DNA of 64,000 nt from Nitrospiria bacterium (GTDB lineage Bacteria > Nitrospirota > UBA9217): NCBI GenBank assembly GCA_919901555.1, contig CAKKPG010000061.1, forward strand, positions 1 through 64,000, read 5' to 3'. Under the pieces are notes generated by a model, which saw only the letters and a list, made by a program, of their open reading frames with translations, was not told the origin of the DNA and did not search any database. A program made the position numbers and the translations under genes. Every line of letters begins with the position of its first letter. The first letter of the stretch is position 1. Shown here piece after piece: positions 28,386 to 38,290 of this stretch.

Positions 28386-31300
28386 ATGGCGATCGATAAA
28401 AATGCCGTCATAAAAGAGGCGCAGAAGTTTACAGCGAAGGGCCAGTTTGACAAGGCCATTGCTGAATGGAAGAAGCTCATTAAAGAGTCGCCGAACGACG
28501 CCAATATTTTCAACACAATCGGCGACCTCAGCCTCAAAAAGAACGCCAAAGCCGATGCCGTCGATGCCTATAAGAAAGCGGCCGACATTCTCGCCGCCGA
28601 CGGGTTCTCATCAAAAGCCATCGCCCTCTACAAGAAGGTCGTCAACATCGATCCGAAGAAGGTCGATGTTCACCTTGCCCTTGCCGACCTGAACGCGGAG
28701 AAGGGCCTTACCGGCAACGCCCTCGAAAGCTATAAAATAGCGGCAGACCACTACGCCCAGAAGAACGAGATGGCCAAGGCCCTCGGCATCTACCAGAAGA
28801 TGGCCGACCTCAACCCCGCGAACTTCGCCTTCCGGCTCAAGCTTGCCGAAATGTACGTAAAAGAGGGCCTGAAAAGCGAGGCGGCCAAGGCATACCTTGA
28901 GGCGGCGGACGCGCACATGGCCAAGGAGGCCTTCCAGGAGGCGCGCCAGATCTTCGAAAAGGTGCTCGCCCTGGACCCGAACAACAAGGACGTGTATTTC
29001 AAGGCCGGCGTGGTCTATTACAAGGAAGGCAAGTTTGTCGAAGCATGCAAGGCCTTTAAACCCGCCTTCGAGCACGACCCCAAGAACCAGGAGCTTGCCG
29101 AGCTCTACCTTGACTCCCTGTTCAAGGCCGGCCGCGGTGCTGAAGCGGAAGAGGCTATCAGGAAGCTCCTGTCCCAGGACGCCGGCAGGGTGGACCTGCG
29201 GGAAAAGCTCTTCCATATTTATCTTTCCAAGAAAGACTTTGAAAAGGCCCTTACCGAAGCCGTCGCCGTTGCGGACTTCAAAGTGGAAAACAGGGAGTTC
29301 GACGCTGCCGATGAACTCTTTAAGAAGCTTGTTGCAGAGAACCCGAAAGATGCCGCCCTGCGGCGCAAGCTTGCCGATTTCTACGGCAATATCAGGCGAG
29401 AGGAAGACGGCGCCCGCGAGCTCATCCAGGCAGCCGATATTCTCGCGGTGGGCGGCGACCGAGAGGGCGCCAAAGAGGCCCTCTCCCGCGCGGTGGAGAT
29501 AGCGCCGGGGATGGAGGAGGCCAGGCGGCGGCTCGAAGCGTTCGACGGACAGCCCGCTTTTGCTCAGGCCGAAGAACCACCCCTTTCTATTCCCGAAGCC
29601 GCCGCCCCCGGACCGGCTGCTGTGGATTTCGAGGCAGGGCCGGCTGTTTCAGCAGAGTCGAGGTCGATCGAGGAAGACCCCGCCATTGCCGAGGCGTTTA
29701 CCGAAGTGGATGTGCTCATCAAGTACGGACTCGCCGGCAAGGCCATTGAACAGCTCGAGGGTATTGCAGGCAGGTTCCCCCAGAGCCCCCAGGTGCGCTT
29801 GCGGCTGCGCGACCTCTACCGGGACCAGGGTAATAGCCAAAAAGCAGTGCAGCACGCGCTGGGTCTTGCCGATATCTATTCGGCCGCCGGCATGCAGGAA
29901 CAGGCTGAAACAGCGCTCCGCTCCGCCCTCGATATGGACCCCGGCAATGCAGCCCTCCAGGCCAGGCTCGGCATGCCTTCCGCTGCGCCGCAGGAGGCGC
30001 CCCCGGGGTTCGGAGAACTGCCGGAGTTCGGGTTCGAGGCAGCGCCCGAGGCTGCGGCGTCCGCTCCGGGAGAACCGACGGTAGAATGGCAGCCCCCGAT
30101 GGAAGAGACCCTTGCCTTTGAAGAGCCCGAATCCTCGGTGGTCTCCGGGCGAGCGGGATCGGCCCCGGAGGCGGCCTCCGGAGAATGGCGGCCTTCTTCG
30201 CTCGAAATAGGCGGTGAGCCCTTCGGTGCGGCTTCAGAACCGGCTGCAGCGTCGGCAGAGCCCTTTGCGGCCGAGGTCGACATCAGCGAGGTCTGGGCCG
30301 AAGCCGAGTTTTACTATCAGCAAGGCCTCTTCGACGAGGCCCGGGCACACTATGAGAAGATTCTCCAGCTCTCTCCGGGCGACCAGCGGGCGCGAGGGCG
30401 GATTGCGGAAATATCGCGCGAGAAGGAAGACGTCCAGGAGTTTTCCAAGCTGGCCGAGGCCGTGGAGGGATTGGAGGGGCTGGTGCCGACCGAAACGGCC
30501 GAGGGAGAGCTTGCCTCGAGCACGTCCGATGAAGAAGCCGTGCGCATGCTGATGCAGGAGATCCAGGCGCTCCAGGGCAAGCAAAAGCCGGCCCCTCCGG
30601 CCAAACAGCCCCGTGCCGCGTCCGCTCCGGCCGGATTTGCCGCTGATTCCGGGAAAAAACCGGGAAAGGCCAGCGAGAAGAAGAGAGAGGAAGAAGAATT
30701 CTTTGACCTCGGCGCGGAACTCGGTGGAGCCGGTACGGCTTCGCCGCGAGCCCCGCGAACGGAAGGGCCTGACGAATTTTTTGACCTTGCCGCCGAACTG
30801 AGGGACGAACTGGGCGGCATGGCCGTGCCGGCAAAGGGCGGCGCGTCTTCGGAAGACCAGAGCCTCGATGATATTTTTCAGGAGTTCAAGAAAGGCGTGG
30901 AAGCCCAGGCGGGCAGGGAAGACACGGACACCCATTACAATCTCGGCATTGCCTATAAGGAAATGGGGCTTCTCGATGAAGCCATCGGCGAATTTCTCCT
31001 CACCCCCGAGGGAGAGCCCAAGTTTATCCAGAGCCGGTATATGCTGGGGCTCTGCTACATGGAAATGGGAGATTTTCGCAAAGCCACTGTGGAGATCGGC
31101 AACGCCTTGAACTATTCTGAAAGTCTGGCGAGCGATGCGGAGGACCGGCTCAGCATGAACTATGACCTCGGCCTTGCCTATCAGGGCGCCGGCGAGATGA
31201 GCAACGCCCTCGGGCAGTTCCAGAAGGTCTCTGCCGAAGCCCCCGGGTTCCGGGACGTCGCAGCGAAGATCCAGGAGCTCCAGCAGGGCGATTTTATTTC

Positions 31301-31415
31301 CCTGGACCAGCTCAAGGAAGACATCGAAAAAGAAATCTCCGCCAAGTTCTTCGAGGAAGGCGAGAGAATAGAACGCGAAGAAAAGACCAGAAAAAACGAA
31401 AAGGTCAGAAGCTGA
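28386..31415 (+). CDS. large TPR-repeat protein with disordered acidic/Ala-Pro-rich middle
   Basis: Successive TPR-like pairs (DKAIAEWKKLIKESPNDANIFNTIGDLSLKKNAKADAVDAYKKAADI ...). Confidence 0.85.
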   Translation: MAIDKNAVIKEAQKFTAKGQFDKAIAEWKKLIKESPNDANIFNTIGDLSLKKNAKADAVDAYKKAADILAADGFSSKAIALYKKVVNIDPKKVDVHLALADLNAEKGLTGNALESYKIAADHYAQKNEMAKALGIYQKMADLNPANFAFRLKLAEMYVKEGLKSEAAKAYLEAADAHMAKEAFQEARQIFEKVLALDPNNKDVYFKAGVVYYKEGKFVEACKAFKPAFEHDPKNQELAELYLDSLFKAGRGAEAEEAIRKLLSQDAGRVDLREKLFHIYLSKKDFEKALTEAVAVADFKVENREFDAADELFKKLVAENPKDAALRRKLADFYGNIRREEDGARELIQAADILAVGGDREGAKEALSRAVEIAPGMEEARRRLEAFDGQPAFAQAEEPPLSIPEAAAPGPAAVDFEAGPAVSAESRSIEEDPAIAEAFTEVDVLIKYGLAGKAIEQLEGIAGRFPQSPQVRLRLRDLYRDQGNSQKAVQHALGLADIYSAAGMQEQAETALRSALDMDPGNAALQARLGMPSAAPQEAPPGFGELPEFGFEAAPEAAASAPGEPTVEWQPPMEETLAFEEPESSVVSGRAGSAPEAASGEWRPSSLEIGGEPFGAASEPAAASAEPFAAEVDISEVWAEAEFYYQQGLFDEARAHYEKILQLSPGDQRARGRIAEISREKEDVQEFSKLAEAVEGLEGLVPTETAEGELASSTSDEEAVRMLMQEIQALQGKQKPAPPAKQPRAASAPAGFAADSGKKPGKASEKKREEEEFFDLGAELGGAGTASPRAPRTEGPDEFFDLAAELRDELGGMAVPAKGGASSEDQSLDDIFQEFKKGVEAQAGREDTDTHYNLGIAYKEMGLLDEAIGEFLLTPEGEPKFIQSRYMLGLCYMEMGDFRKATVEIGNALNYSESLASDAEDRLSMNYDLGLAYQGAGEMSNALGQFQKVSAEAPGFRDVAAKIQELQQGDFISLDQLKEDIEKEISAKFFEEGERIEREEKTRKNEKVRS

Positions 31416-31511
31416 TCCCTGCCTAAAAAGCAGGCCCCTGCTTAAATAAAAGGCATTAACCTCCCCATTCTGCATGTCTAATCCATTGAAATTCCTGGTT
31501 TTTACTATTAG

Positions 31512-31889
<378 letters not shown>

Positions 31890-31908
31890 AAAAACAGTTA
31901 AGAACGTT

Positions 31909-31967
31909 TTGGGTTTTTAGTTTTGAGTTGACAACTGAAAACTAACAACTAAAAACTAAAAACTGAA
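31909..31967 (+). repeat. word-repeat palindrome between glnB and glnA
   Basis: ttttgggtttttagttttgagttg acaactgaaaactaacaactaaaaactaaaaactga. Confidence 0.75.
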
Positions 31968-31984
31968 TTACAGAGGAGGAAGCA

Positions 31985-33397
31985 ATGAAACCCAAAGATG
32001 TCGTGACGATGGCAAAAGAGAACAAGGCAATGATGGTCGACTTCAAGTTCATGGACTTCCCGGGACTGTGGCAGCATTTTTCCGTACCCGTGGACGAGCT
32101 GACCGAGGGCATCTTCGAGGAAGGTCTCGGTTTCGACGGCTCGAGCATCCGCGGATGGCAGTCCATCCACACGAGCGACATGCTCGTGGTGCCCGATGCG
32201 GAGACCGCGGTCATGGACCCCTTCACCAAGTATCCCACGCTCTCGCTGATCTGCAATATCGTCGACCCCATCACCAAGGAGCGCTACAGCCGCGACCCTC
32301 GCTACATCGCACAAAAAGCAGAGGCGTACCTCAAGTCCACCGGCATCGGCGACACGTGCTACATGGGGCCTGAGCCGGAATTCTTCATCTTCGACGACGT
32401 GCGCTTCGACCAGAACTCCCATGAGGGCTACTACCACATCGACAGCGTCGAAGGCATCTGGAACTCGGGCCGTGCGGAAAACCCGAACCTCGGGTACAAG
32501 CCGCGCCACAAGGAAGGCTACTTCCCCGTGCCGCCGATCGACTCCCAGGAAGACATCCGATCCGAGATGGTGGCGGAGATGCAGAAGGTCGGCATCTACG
32601 TCGAGCGTCAGCACCATGAAGTGGCAACCGCGGGACAGGCCGAGATCGACATCCGGTTCAATCCGCTCGTCAAGTGCGCCGACCAGGTCATGTACTTCAA
32701 GTACATCATCAAGAACGTGGCCAAGCGGAACGGGAAGACCGTGACCTTCATGCCGAAGCCGCTCTTCGGCGACAACGGCTCGGGCATGCACACCCACCAG
32801 TCGATCTGGAAAGGCGGCAAGCCCCTGTTCCACGGCGACCAGTATGCCGGCTTGTCCCAGATGGCGCTTCACTACATCGGCGGCATTCTGAAGCACGCCA
32901 AGGTTCTGGCGGCGTTCACGAACCCAACCGTAAACTCCTACAAGCGTCTGACCCCGGGCTTCGAGGCGCCGGTGAACCTGGCTTATTCGAGCCGCAACCG
33001 CTCGGCCTCGATCCGCATCCCCATGTACAGCGCGAACCCCAAGGCAAAACGCGTTGAGGTCCGGTTCCCTGACCCGTCCTGCAACCCCTATCTCGCGTTC
33101 GCGGCCATGCTGATGGCGGGCCTCGACGGCATCGAGAACAAGATCGATCCGGGCCAGCCGCTCGACAAGGACATCTACGATATGGCGCCCGAAGAACTGG
33201 CCGGCGTCCCCTCCATGCCGGGCTCGCTTGAGGAGGCGCTGGACAACCTCGAGGCGGACCACGATTTCCTGCTGAAGGGCGACGTGTTCACCAAGGACGC
33301 CATCGAGATGTGGATCAACTACAAGCGCACCAAGGAAGTGGATGCCCTCAGGCTCCGTCCTCATCCCTACGAGTTCTTCCTGTACTACGACATCTAA
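31985..33397 (+). CDS. glnA: glutamine synthetase type I
   Basis: [52 protein letters not shown]; adenylylation-type C-terminus. Confidence 0.97.
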   Translation: MKPKDVVTMAKENKAMMVDFKFMDFPGLWQHFSVPVDELTEGIFEEGLGFDGSSIRGWQSIHTSDMLVVPDAETAVMDPFTKYPTLSLICNIVDPITKERYSRDPRYIAQKAEAYLKSTGIGDTCYMGPEPEFFIFDDVRFDQNSHEGYYHIDSVEGIWNSGRAENPNLGYKPRHKEGYFPVPPIDSQEDIRSEMVAEMQKVGIYVERQHHEVATAGQAEIDIRFNPLVKCADQVMYFKYIIKNVAKRNGKTVTFMPKPLFGDNGSGMHTHQSIWKGGKPLFHGDQYAGLSQMALHYIGGILKHAKVLAAFTNPTVNSYKRLTPGFEAPVNLAYSSRNRSASIRIPMYSANPKAKRVEVRFPDPSCNPYLAFAAMLMAGLDGIENKIDPGQPLDKDIYDMAPEELAGVPSMPGSLEEALDNLEADHDFLLKGDVFTKDAIEMWINYKRTKEVDALRLRPHPYEFFLYYDI

Positions 33398-33429
33398 CAT
33401 TGCTACCTAATGACCAGGTGAGTTCATGG

Positions 33430-33460
33430 CCGGGATCCCGATCGGGGTCCCGGTTTTTTT
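33430..33460 (+). terminator. rho-independent terminator downstream of glnA
   Basis: ccgggatccc-gatc-ggggtcccgg followed by a T-run. Confidence 0.8.
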
Positions 33461-33534
33461 CCACCGTTCTTGAACACGGTCAGGGAATCTCGCAGGACCC
33501 TTTCAACCGCCGGAACCATGGTTATATTCTCCTC

Positions 33535-33563
33535 TTGACATTCTTCGCCGGCTGGCTTAGAAT
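33535..33563 (+). promoter_or_regulatory. sigma70-type promoter
   Basis: TTGACA - 17 nt - TAGAAT ending 8 nt before the ATG at 33572. Confidence 0.55.
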
Positions 33564-33571
33564 TCGTCAAC

Positions 33572-33898
33572 ATGCGGAAGACGATATCTACCATATCGCT
33601 CCTGATATTCGCACTTCTCATCCAGAACACCTGCCCGTTCGGCATGGCCGGGAAGAGCACAGTGGCAGCTTCGTGTTCTCATTGCCCCCAAAAGCAGATG
33701 CTCAAAGAACCGTCGCCGGACGACGGTCAATTACGAATCGTGTCGAGCCAGGCACAGCCCTTCCCGTTGTACGTCCTCGCAATGCCGCATGTGCATCCCG
33801 CGTTCCAGCTCACGCCAATTGCAACACCGCAGCCGTCCATTCCGAACAGCTACAAGGACGCACTGCCCGAAGAACTCCTGAGACCACCCCGCGCCTGA
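33572..33898 (+). CDS. small secreted protein with CSHCP motif, unknown function
   Basis: Signal-peptide-like N-terminus MRKTISTISLLIFALLIQ; good promoter immediately upstream. Confidence 0.5.
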   Translation: MRKTISTISLLIFALLIQNTCPFGMAGKSTVAASCSHCPQKQMLKEPSPDDGQLRIVSSQAQPFPLYVLAMPHVHPAFQLTPIATPQPSIPNSYKDALPEELLRPPRA

Positions 33899-34021
33899 TC
33901 CGTCCCGACCGCCACATCATCATCGTCTCGCGAAGTCGTAAAAGGAAGCCGTGTGTCTTCACGCGTTCTTGATCGGCTACGCGCGTTCTCTCGGTGTGCA
34001 TAATTTACAGGGAGGTATATT

Positions 34022-35215
34022 GTGAATACGAAGAAGCTGCTCCTTCGGAGCTCGATCGTCCTGTACTTTGTCATCGCTTTTGAAGTACTGATCATGATCA
34101 GTCCCTTCGCCGGTTTCTTCTACTCGGCGTTCAACCCGGTGCTCTTGAAGCTCGCTGCCCAACCGTCAACACGGTGGCTCAGCGCCTTTTATCTGCCTCA
34201 TATGATCCAGCCGCAGGACGGGTTCCTGCAGGTCGTGCGGGTCATGGGATCGGTCCTGTTCGTCTGCGGCATGGTCGTCTTTCTGGTCTGCGCCGCGCAG
34301 ATCTATACCGCCAAGTTCACGAAAAGGGGGGCCGTGCTTGGCGGCCTCTATGCGCATGTCCGCCACCCTCAGTACCTGGCTCTCGGGATAGCGGGGCTTG
34401 GCCTGTCGATCCTCTGGCCCCGGTTCCTGACCATCGTCCTTTGGCTGATCATGACGATCGTGTATTACTTTCTGGCAAAAGACGAGGAGCGGCGGATGCT
34501 CAATGCTCACGAAGCAACCTACCGGTCGTATATGAACAAGACCGGGATGTTCCTGCCGCTGAGCCTCGAGCGCCTTTTACTGCCGTCATCACCCTTGAAA
34601 AAGGCCGCGCTTATGGCCGGCTTTGCCGTGGTCGTACTCGGAGGTGCGTTTCTGCTTCGCGCCTATACGATCAGCACTTTGACCATGTGGAACGGGACCG
34701 AAAACGTCGCTGCCATTGCGATCCTTCCCGAGGACGGCTTCAAGATGGAGCATCGGATGGCTGATATTCTCGCCCTTCCCAGGGTGAAGGAGCGCCTTCA
34801 GAACGGCAAACAATATCTCGCCTATTTTCTTCCGCAGAACTACATCATGCAGGGTATGATCGCGGATACGGGCGGCGACTGGAAGCTCTACAAACAGCAT
34901 CATACGATCGCCATGATCACGGACTGGGTCTTTCACCCGTTTCGGCATTTGCGGGAAGGGCATCACGCCATGCCGGGCGGCATGCACATGCAGCACCAGC
35001 GGAATGCAGGTATGCAGGATGACGCAATCAAGAGGTTGATCTTCCTTTCGCTGGAAGATGTGGAAGTAAAGAAACCGGCCGACTTGTTCTCGATAAACGC
35101 GTTGCGGGTGCCGCAGTTCATGGTGGATGTAGACGTGCACACTTTGGGCTTGCTTGATATCAAGGAGCTGAGTCATGGAAGCGGCTGGGGCACGGTGCCG
35201 ACGCCGGTGTTTTAA
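34022..35215 (+). CDS. isoprenylcysteine carboxyl methyltransferase-like integral membrane protein
   Basis: Multiple TMs and GGLYAHVRHPQYLALGIAGLGLSILWPRF ... DEERRMLNAHEATYRSYMNKTGMF; extra ~200 aa C-terminal domain. Confidence 0.75.
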   Translation: MNTKKLLLRSSIVLYFVIAFEVLIMISPFAGFFYSAFNPVLLKLAAQPSTRWLSAFYLPHMIQPQDGFLQVVRVMGSVLFVCGMVVFLVCAAQIYTAKFTKRGAVLGGLYAHVRHPQYLALGIAGLGLSILWPRFLTIVLWLIMTIVYYFLAKDEERRMLNAHEATYRSYMNKTGMFLPLSLERLLLPSSPLKKAALMAGFAVVVLGGAFLLRAYTISTLTMWNGTENVAAIAILPEDGFKMEHRMADILALPRVKERLQNGKQYLAYFLPQNYIMQGMIADTGGDWKLYKQHHTIAMITDWVFHPFRHLREGHHAMPGGMHMQHQRNAGMQDDAIKRLIFLSLEDVEVKKPADLFSINALRVPQFMVDVDVHTLGLLDIKELSHGSGWGTVPTPVF

Positions 35216-35244
35216 ATTCGGAATGAAAACCAAGGAGAATAAAA

Positions 35245-36018
35245 ATGAAAAGACGATTAATGGCACTATGTTTGGCATCGACAGTAATACTGGCGATGCT
35301 TGTTTCGGCATATGCGGCCATCCTGGGAGCGAAAAAAGAGGGCCCGGTCGAGTATGTTGGCGCGCAAAAAGACATCTTCAAGACCGGCATGGCCGCGAGC
35401 GTCGTGTCCCTTGAGGAACTGGGAGGGAAGAAGGGAGTCTTTGCGATCGGCCCGATCGAGGGACTCGATGGAGAGATCACGATATTCGACTCCAGACCCT
35501 ACATCACCAAAGTGCGCGGCAATGACTATATCGTGGACAAGACGTTCAAGCACGGGGCGTTCTTCCTCGTCTGGACGGAGCAGGCGACGTGGACCGATGT
35601 GCCGGTACCGGCGACGATAAAGGGCTACGCGGACCTGCAGGGGTTCGTGAAGGAGCAGGCGCACAAGGCGGGGCTCGATACGAATAAGCCGTTCCCGTTC
35701 CTGCTTGCCGGAACTCCCGAGGAGATCAAGTGGCACATCAACGTGGACCGGACGGAAGGGAAGCCCATCACGAACGAACTGTTCGTAAAGTCGAAGGAGC
35801 CCTATGTGACAAAGCATGAACCGATGGACATCGTCGGATTCTATGCGGAGGGCCATCCCGGTGAATTCATCAGCCAGTATGCTCCGGCTATCCAGGAAGG
35901 ATCGGGCATGAAGAATGCGATCCACCTCCACCATGTGTCGCGCACGAGCAAAGCATCAGGCCACATAGACGATATTACGCTCGGTGGTGGAATGGTGCTT
36001 CGTTTGCCGAAGCCGTAG
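35245..36018 (+). CDS. secreted acetolactate decarboxylase-family-like protein
   Basis: Signal peptide; GPIEGLDGEITIFDSRPYI and IHLHHVSRTSKASGHIDDI resemble the ALDC fold with HxH...GH ligands. Confidence 0.65.
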   Translation: MKRRLMALCLASTVILAMLVSAYAAILGAKKEGPVEYVGAQKDIFKTGMAASVVSLEELGGKKGVFAIGPIEGLDGEITIFDSRPYITKVRGNDYIVDKTFKHGAFFLVWTEQATWTDVPVPATIKGYADLQGFVKEQAHKAGLDTNKPFPFLLAGTPEEIKWHINVDRTEGKPITNELFVKSKEPYVTKHEPMDIVGFYAEGHPGEFISQYAPAIQEGSGMKNAIHLHHVSRTSKASGHIDDITLGGGMVLRLPKP

Positions 36019-36055
36019 TTTAACGCTCACTGCTCGCAACGCCGCATCCCCATTT

Positions 36056-36300
36056 GAATCAAGGAGCGAGCGTATTCCCCTAGCTTGCTACGGGGTTAGC
36101 GAGCGATTAGAATAACTAGAACTTCCTTGAGGATCGAAGATTCCCCGCTGCTTGCTGCGGGGAGCTTCAATCCGACCGGGACCCGCTCAAAAGGGTTCCG
36201 GTTTTTTTTTGTCGGAACGCAGCCGCGATAGTTTCGCCCGTCCGATGAATCCAGGAACGAGTGCATTCCCCGTAACTCGCTGCAAAAAGCTTCAATTCCT
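36056..36300 (+). repeat. GC-rich hairpin word repeats, including a diverged direct repeat
   Basis: gaatcaaggagcgagcgtattcccctagcttgctacgggg and gaatccaggaacgagtgcattccccgtaactcgctgc, plus ttccccgctgcttgctgcggggagcttcaat. Confidence 0.65.
36176..36210 (+). terminator. rho-independent terminator-like hairpin
   Basis: ccgggaccc-gctcaaaa-gggttccgg followed by TTTTTTTTT. Confidence 0.7.
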
Positions 36301-36444
36301 GCTTTATGCGCCTCATCGCCTTTATGAAATTTTGATGGTTATTCGTATGGTTTTAACTTCTAAAAAAGCAGCCGCGGAAATTTCCTCTTTTTCCTCTCAT
36401 TTGCCGTCCGGCCCACCGGAAGTCATGATATAATAATTGTTCGT

Positions 36445-38262
36445 ATGCTTCGTTTGAAGCTCCATGCGAAATTTCTCAGCCTTATTCTGGGCAGCCTGGT
36501 CGTATTTTTCTCCATTATTACGGCCGTGGTTGTGCACCGGGAGTCCTCCCTGCTTGCCCAAAAGGCATTGGAAAAACAGCGGCTTCTCGCCTTTACGCTC
36601 TCCTGCGGTCTTAAGGAGAACATGCGACAGGGGGCGCCGAAAAGCACGCGGGCCCTTATCAGCAGCCTCAGGGGAACTTCAGGTCTGGTCAGGCTGGACG
36701 TGCTCCGCAGGGACGGATCGCCGGCCTTCGGGGCCCCCCGGAGTTATAATGACCTTCCGCAGCTCGAGAAGGTGTTTTTCACAGGGGAAGAAGTCGACTT
36801 TCAGGAGCAGGGCCCCCGTCCCCTCCACACCATGCTCGTTCCGCTTCGGAACGACCTGGAGTGCCGGAAGTGTCATGGCAGCAAGCCCCCTCTGCTCGGG
36901 GCCATTCTCATCTCCCTGTCGCTGCAGGACATCCAGCGGGAGACCGGCGCGAGCGCCAGAAGCCTTACGGCCCTCCTTTCGGTCCTGATCCTTATCGTGG
37001 GCGCGATCCTCTACGCCGCAGTCAGGAAAACCGTTCTGCAGCCCCTCAAAACGCTTTATCACGGAGCAACGACCATTGGCGCGGGCACGCTTTCACACCG
37101 GATCGGGCTGAATACGCACGATGAGTTTGAAGACCTCGCACGCGCATTCAACGAAATGGCCGGGAAGCTCGAAGAGGCCCGCACGGGCTTCGAGAACATG
37201 TTCAAGAAGAGGACCGCCCAGCTCTACAAAAACGTGAGCCTTACCCGGGGGATCCTTGCGAGCATGTCGAGCGGCGTGGCGCTCCTTGATATGGACGGCC
37301 GGGTGAAGCTCATGAACCGCCAGGGGGCACAGATCCTGCGCTGCCACGACGAGGCGGTGATCGGAACGCGGCTGGCCGACCTCTTCCCGTCGACGTCGCT
37401 GTTTATGGACGCGGATACGGAGGCCTATCGGGAGATTGATATCCAGACAGCCGACGGCGGGATTGTCCCCATCGGCTTTTCGAGCACCTACTACCTGGGC
37501 GAACAAGGCGAGCACGAGGGCGTGATCGTGGCGTACCGCGACCTGACGGAGCTGAAGACGCTCCAGTCCGAACTTCTGAGCAAGGAACGCTTTGCGGCCA
37601 TGGGCAAACTGGTGGCGGGTGTAGCCCATGAAATCAGGAACCCCCTGTTCGGGATCAGCTCCATTGCCCAGCTCTTTGAGCGCGACCTCAAAACCCCGGT
37701 GCACCGGGAACTGGTCGGCGCGCTCCTGTCCGAAACAAGGCGGTTGAACCATCTCGTTGAAGAGCTCCTGATTTACGGCAGGCCCATGAAGCTGCGCCTG
37801 GAACGGTGCGATTTGCGGCGCCTGTGGGAAGACGTGTTTACGATGCATCGGGAAGAACTCGAGCGGCGTCGAATTGCCATAACCGGAGATTACGAAGTGC
37901 GCCATCCTGTCGCCTATCTTGATGCCCACCAGATCCGCCAGGTCTTTCTCAATTTGCTCAGAAACGCCCTTGACGCCACGCCCGACGGCGGTGCGATCAC
38001 CATACGGTTGCTCATTGAGGACCGCTATATCATATTCAAGGTGGTCGATTCAGGCGCCGGGATCCCCGCGGAGAACCGCGACAGGGTCTTCGACCTTTTC
38101 TTTACGACCAAGTCAAGGGGCACGGGACTGGGCCTGGCCATCTGCAAAAAGATCGTGCAGGACCACGGCGGCGAGATCACGATCGAGAGCGGGGAGGGAC
38201 GGGGGACGACGGTAATGGTAAAATTGCCTTACCAGGCGGGCCCGGAAGAGGACGGCCGGTGA
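36445..38262 (+). CDS. NtrB-like sensor histidine kinase with c-type-heme motif in the periplasmic sensor
   Basis: TM-sensor with LECRKCHGSKPP (CxxCH)-TM-HAMP-PAS-HisKA (VAGVAHEIRNPLFGISSIAQLF)-HATPase (GTGLGLAICKKIVQDHGG). Confidence 0.9.
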   Translation: MLRLKLHAKFLSLILGSLVVFFSIITAVVVHRESSLLAQKALEKQRLLAFTLSCGLKENMRQGAPKSTRALISSLRGTSGLVRLDVLRRDGSPAFGAPRSYNDLPQLEKVFFTGEEVDFQEQGPRPLHTMLVPLRNDLECRKCHGSKPPLLGAILISLSLQDIQRETGASARSLTALLSVLILIVGAILYAAVRKTVLQPLKTLYHGATTIGAGTLSHRIGLNTHDEFEDLARAFNEMAGKLEEARTGFENMFKKRTAQLYKNVSLTRGILASMSSGVALLDMDGRVKLMNRQGAQILRCHDEAVIGTRLADLFPSTSLFMDADTEAYREIDIQTADGGIVPIGFSSTYYLGEQGEHEGVIVAYRDLTELKTLQSELLSKERFAAMGKLVAGVAHEIRNPLFGISSIAQLFERDLKTPVHRELVGALLSETRRLNHLVEELLIYGRPMKLRLERCDLRRLWEDVFTMHREELERRRIAITGDYEVRHPVAYLDAHQIRQVFLNLLRNALDATPDGGAITIRLLIEDRYIIFKVVDSGAGIPAENRDRVFDLFFTTKSRGTGLGLAICKKIVQDHGGEITIESGEGRGTTVMVKLPYQAGPEEDGR

Positions 38263-38290
38263 AGCGCCAAATACCAAAATCCAAACAGCT

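Noticed and set aside
31949-33400. 483-aa minus-strand ORF opposite glnA
   Set aside because: Mirror ORF of a highly conserved gene with strong codon bias.
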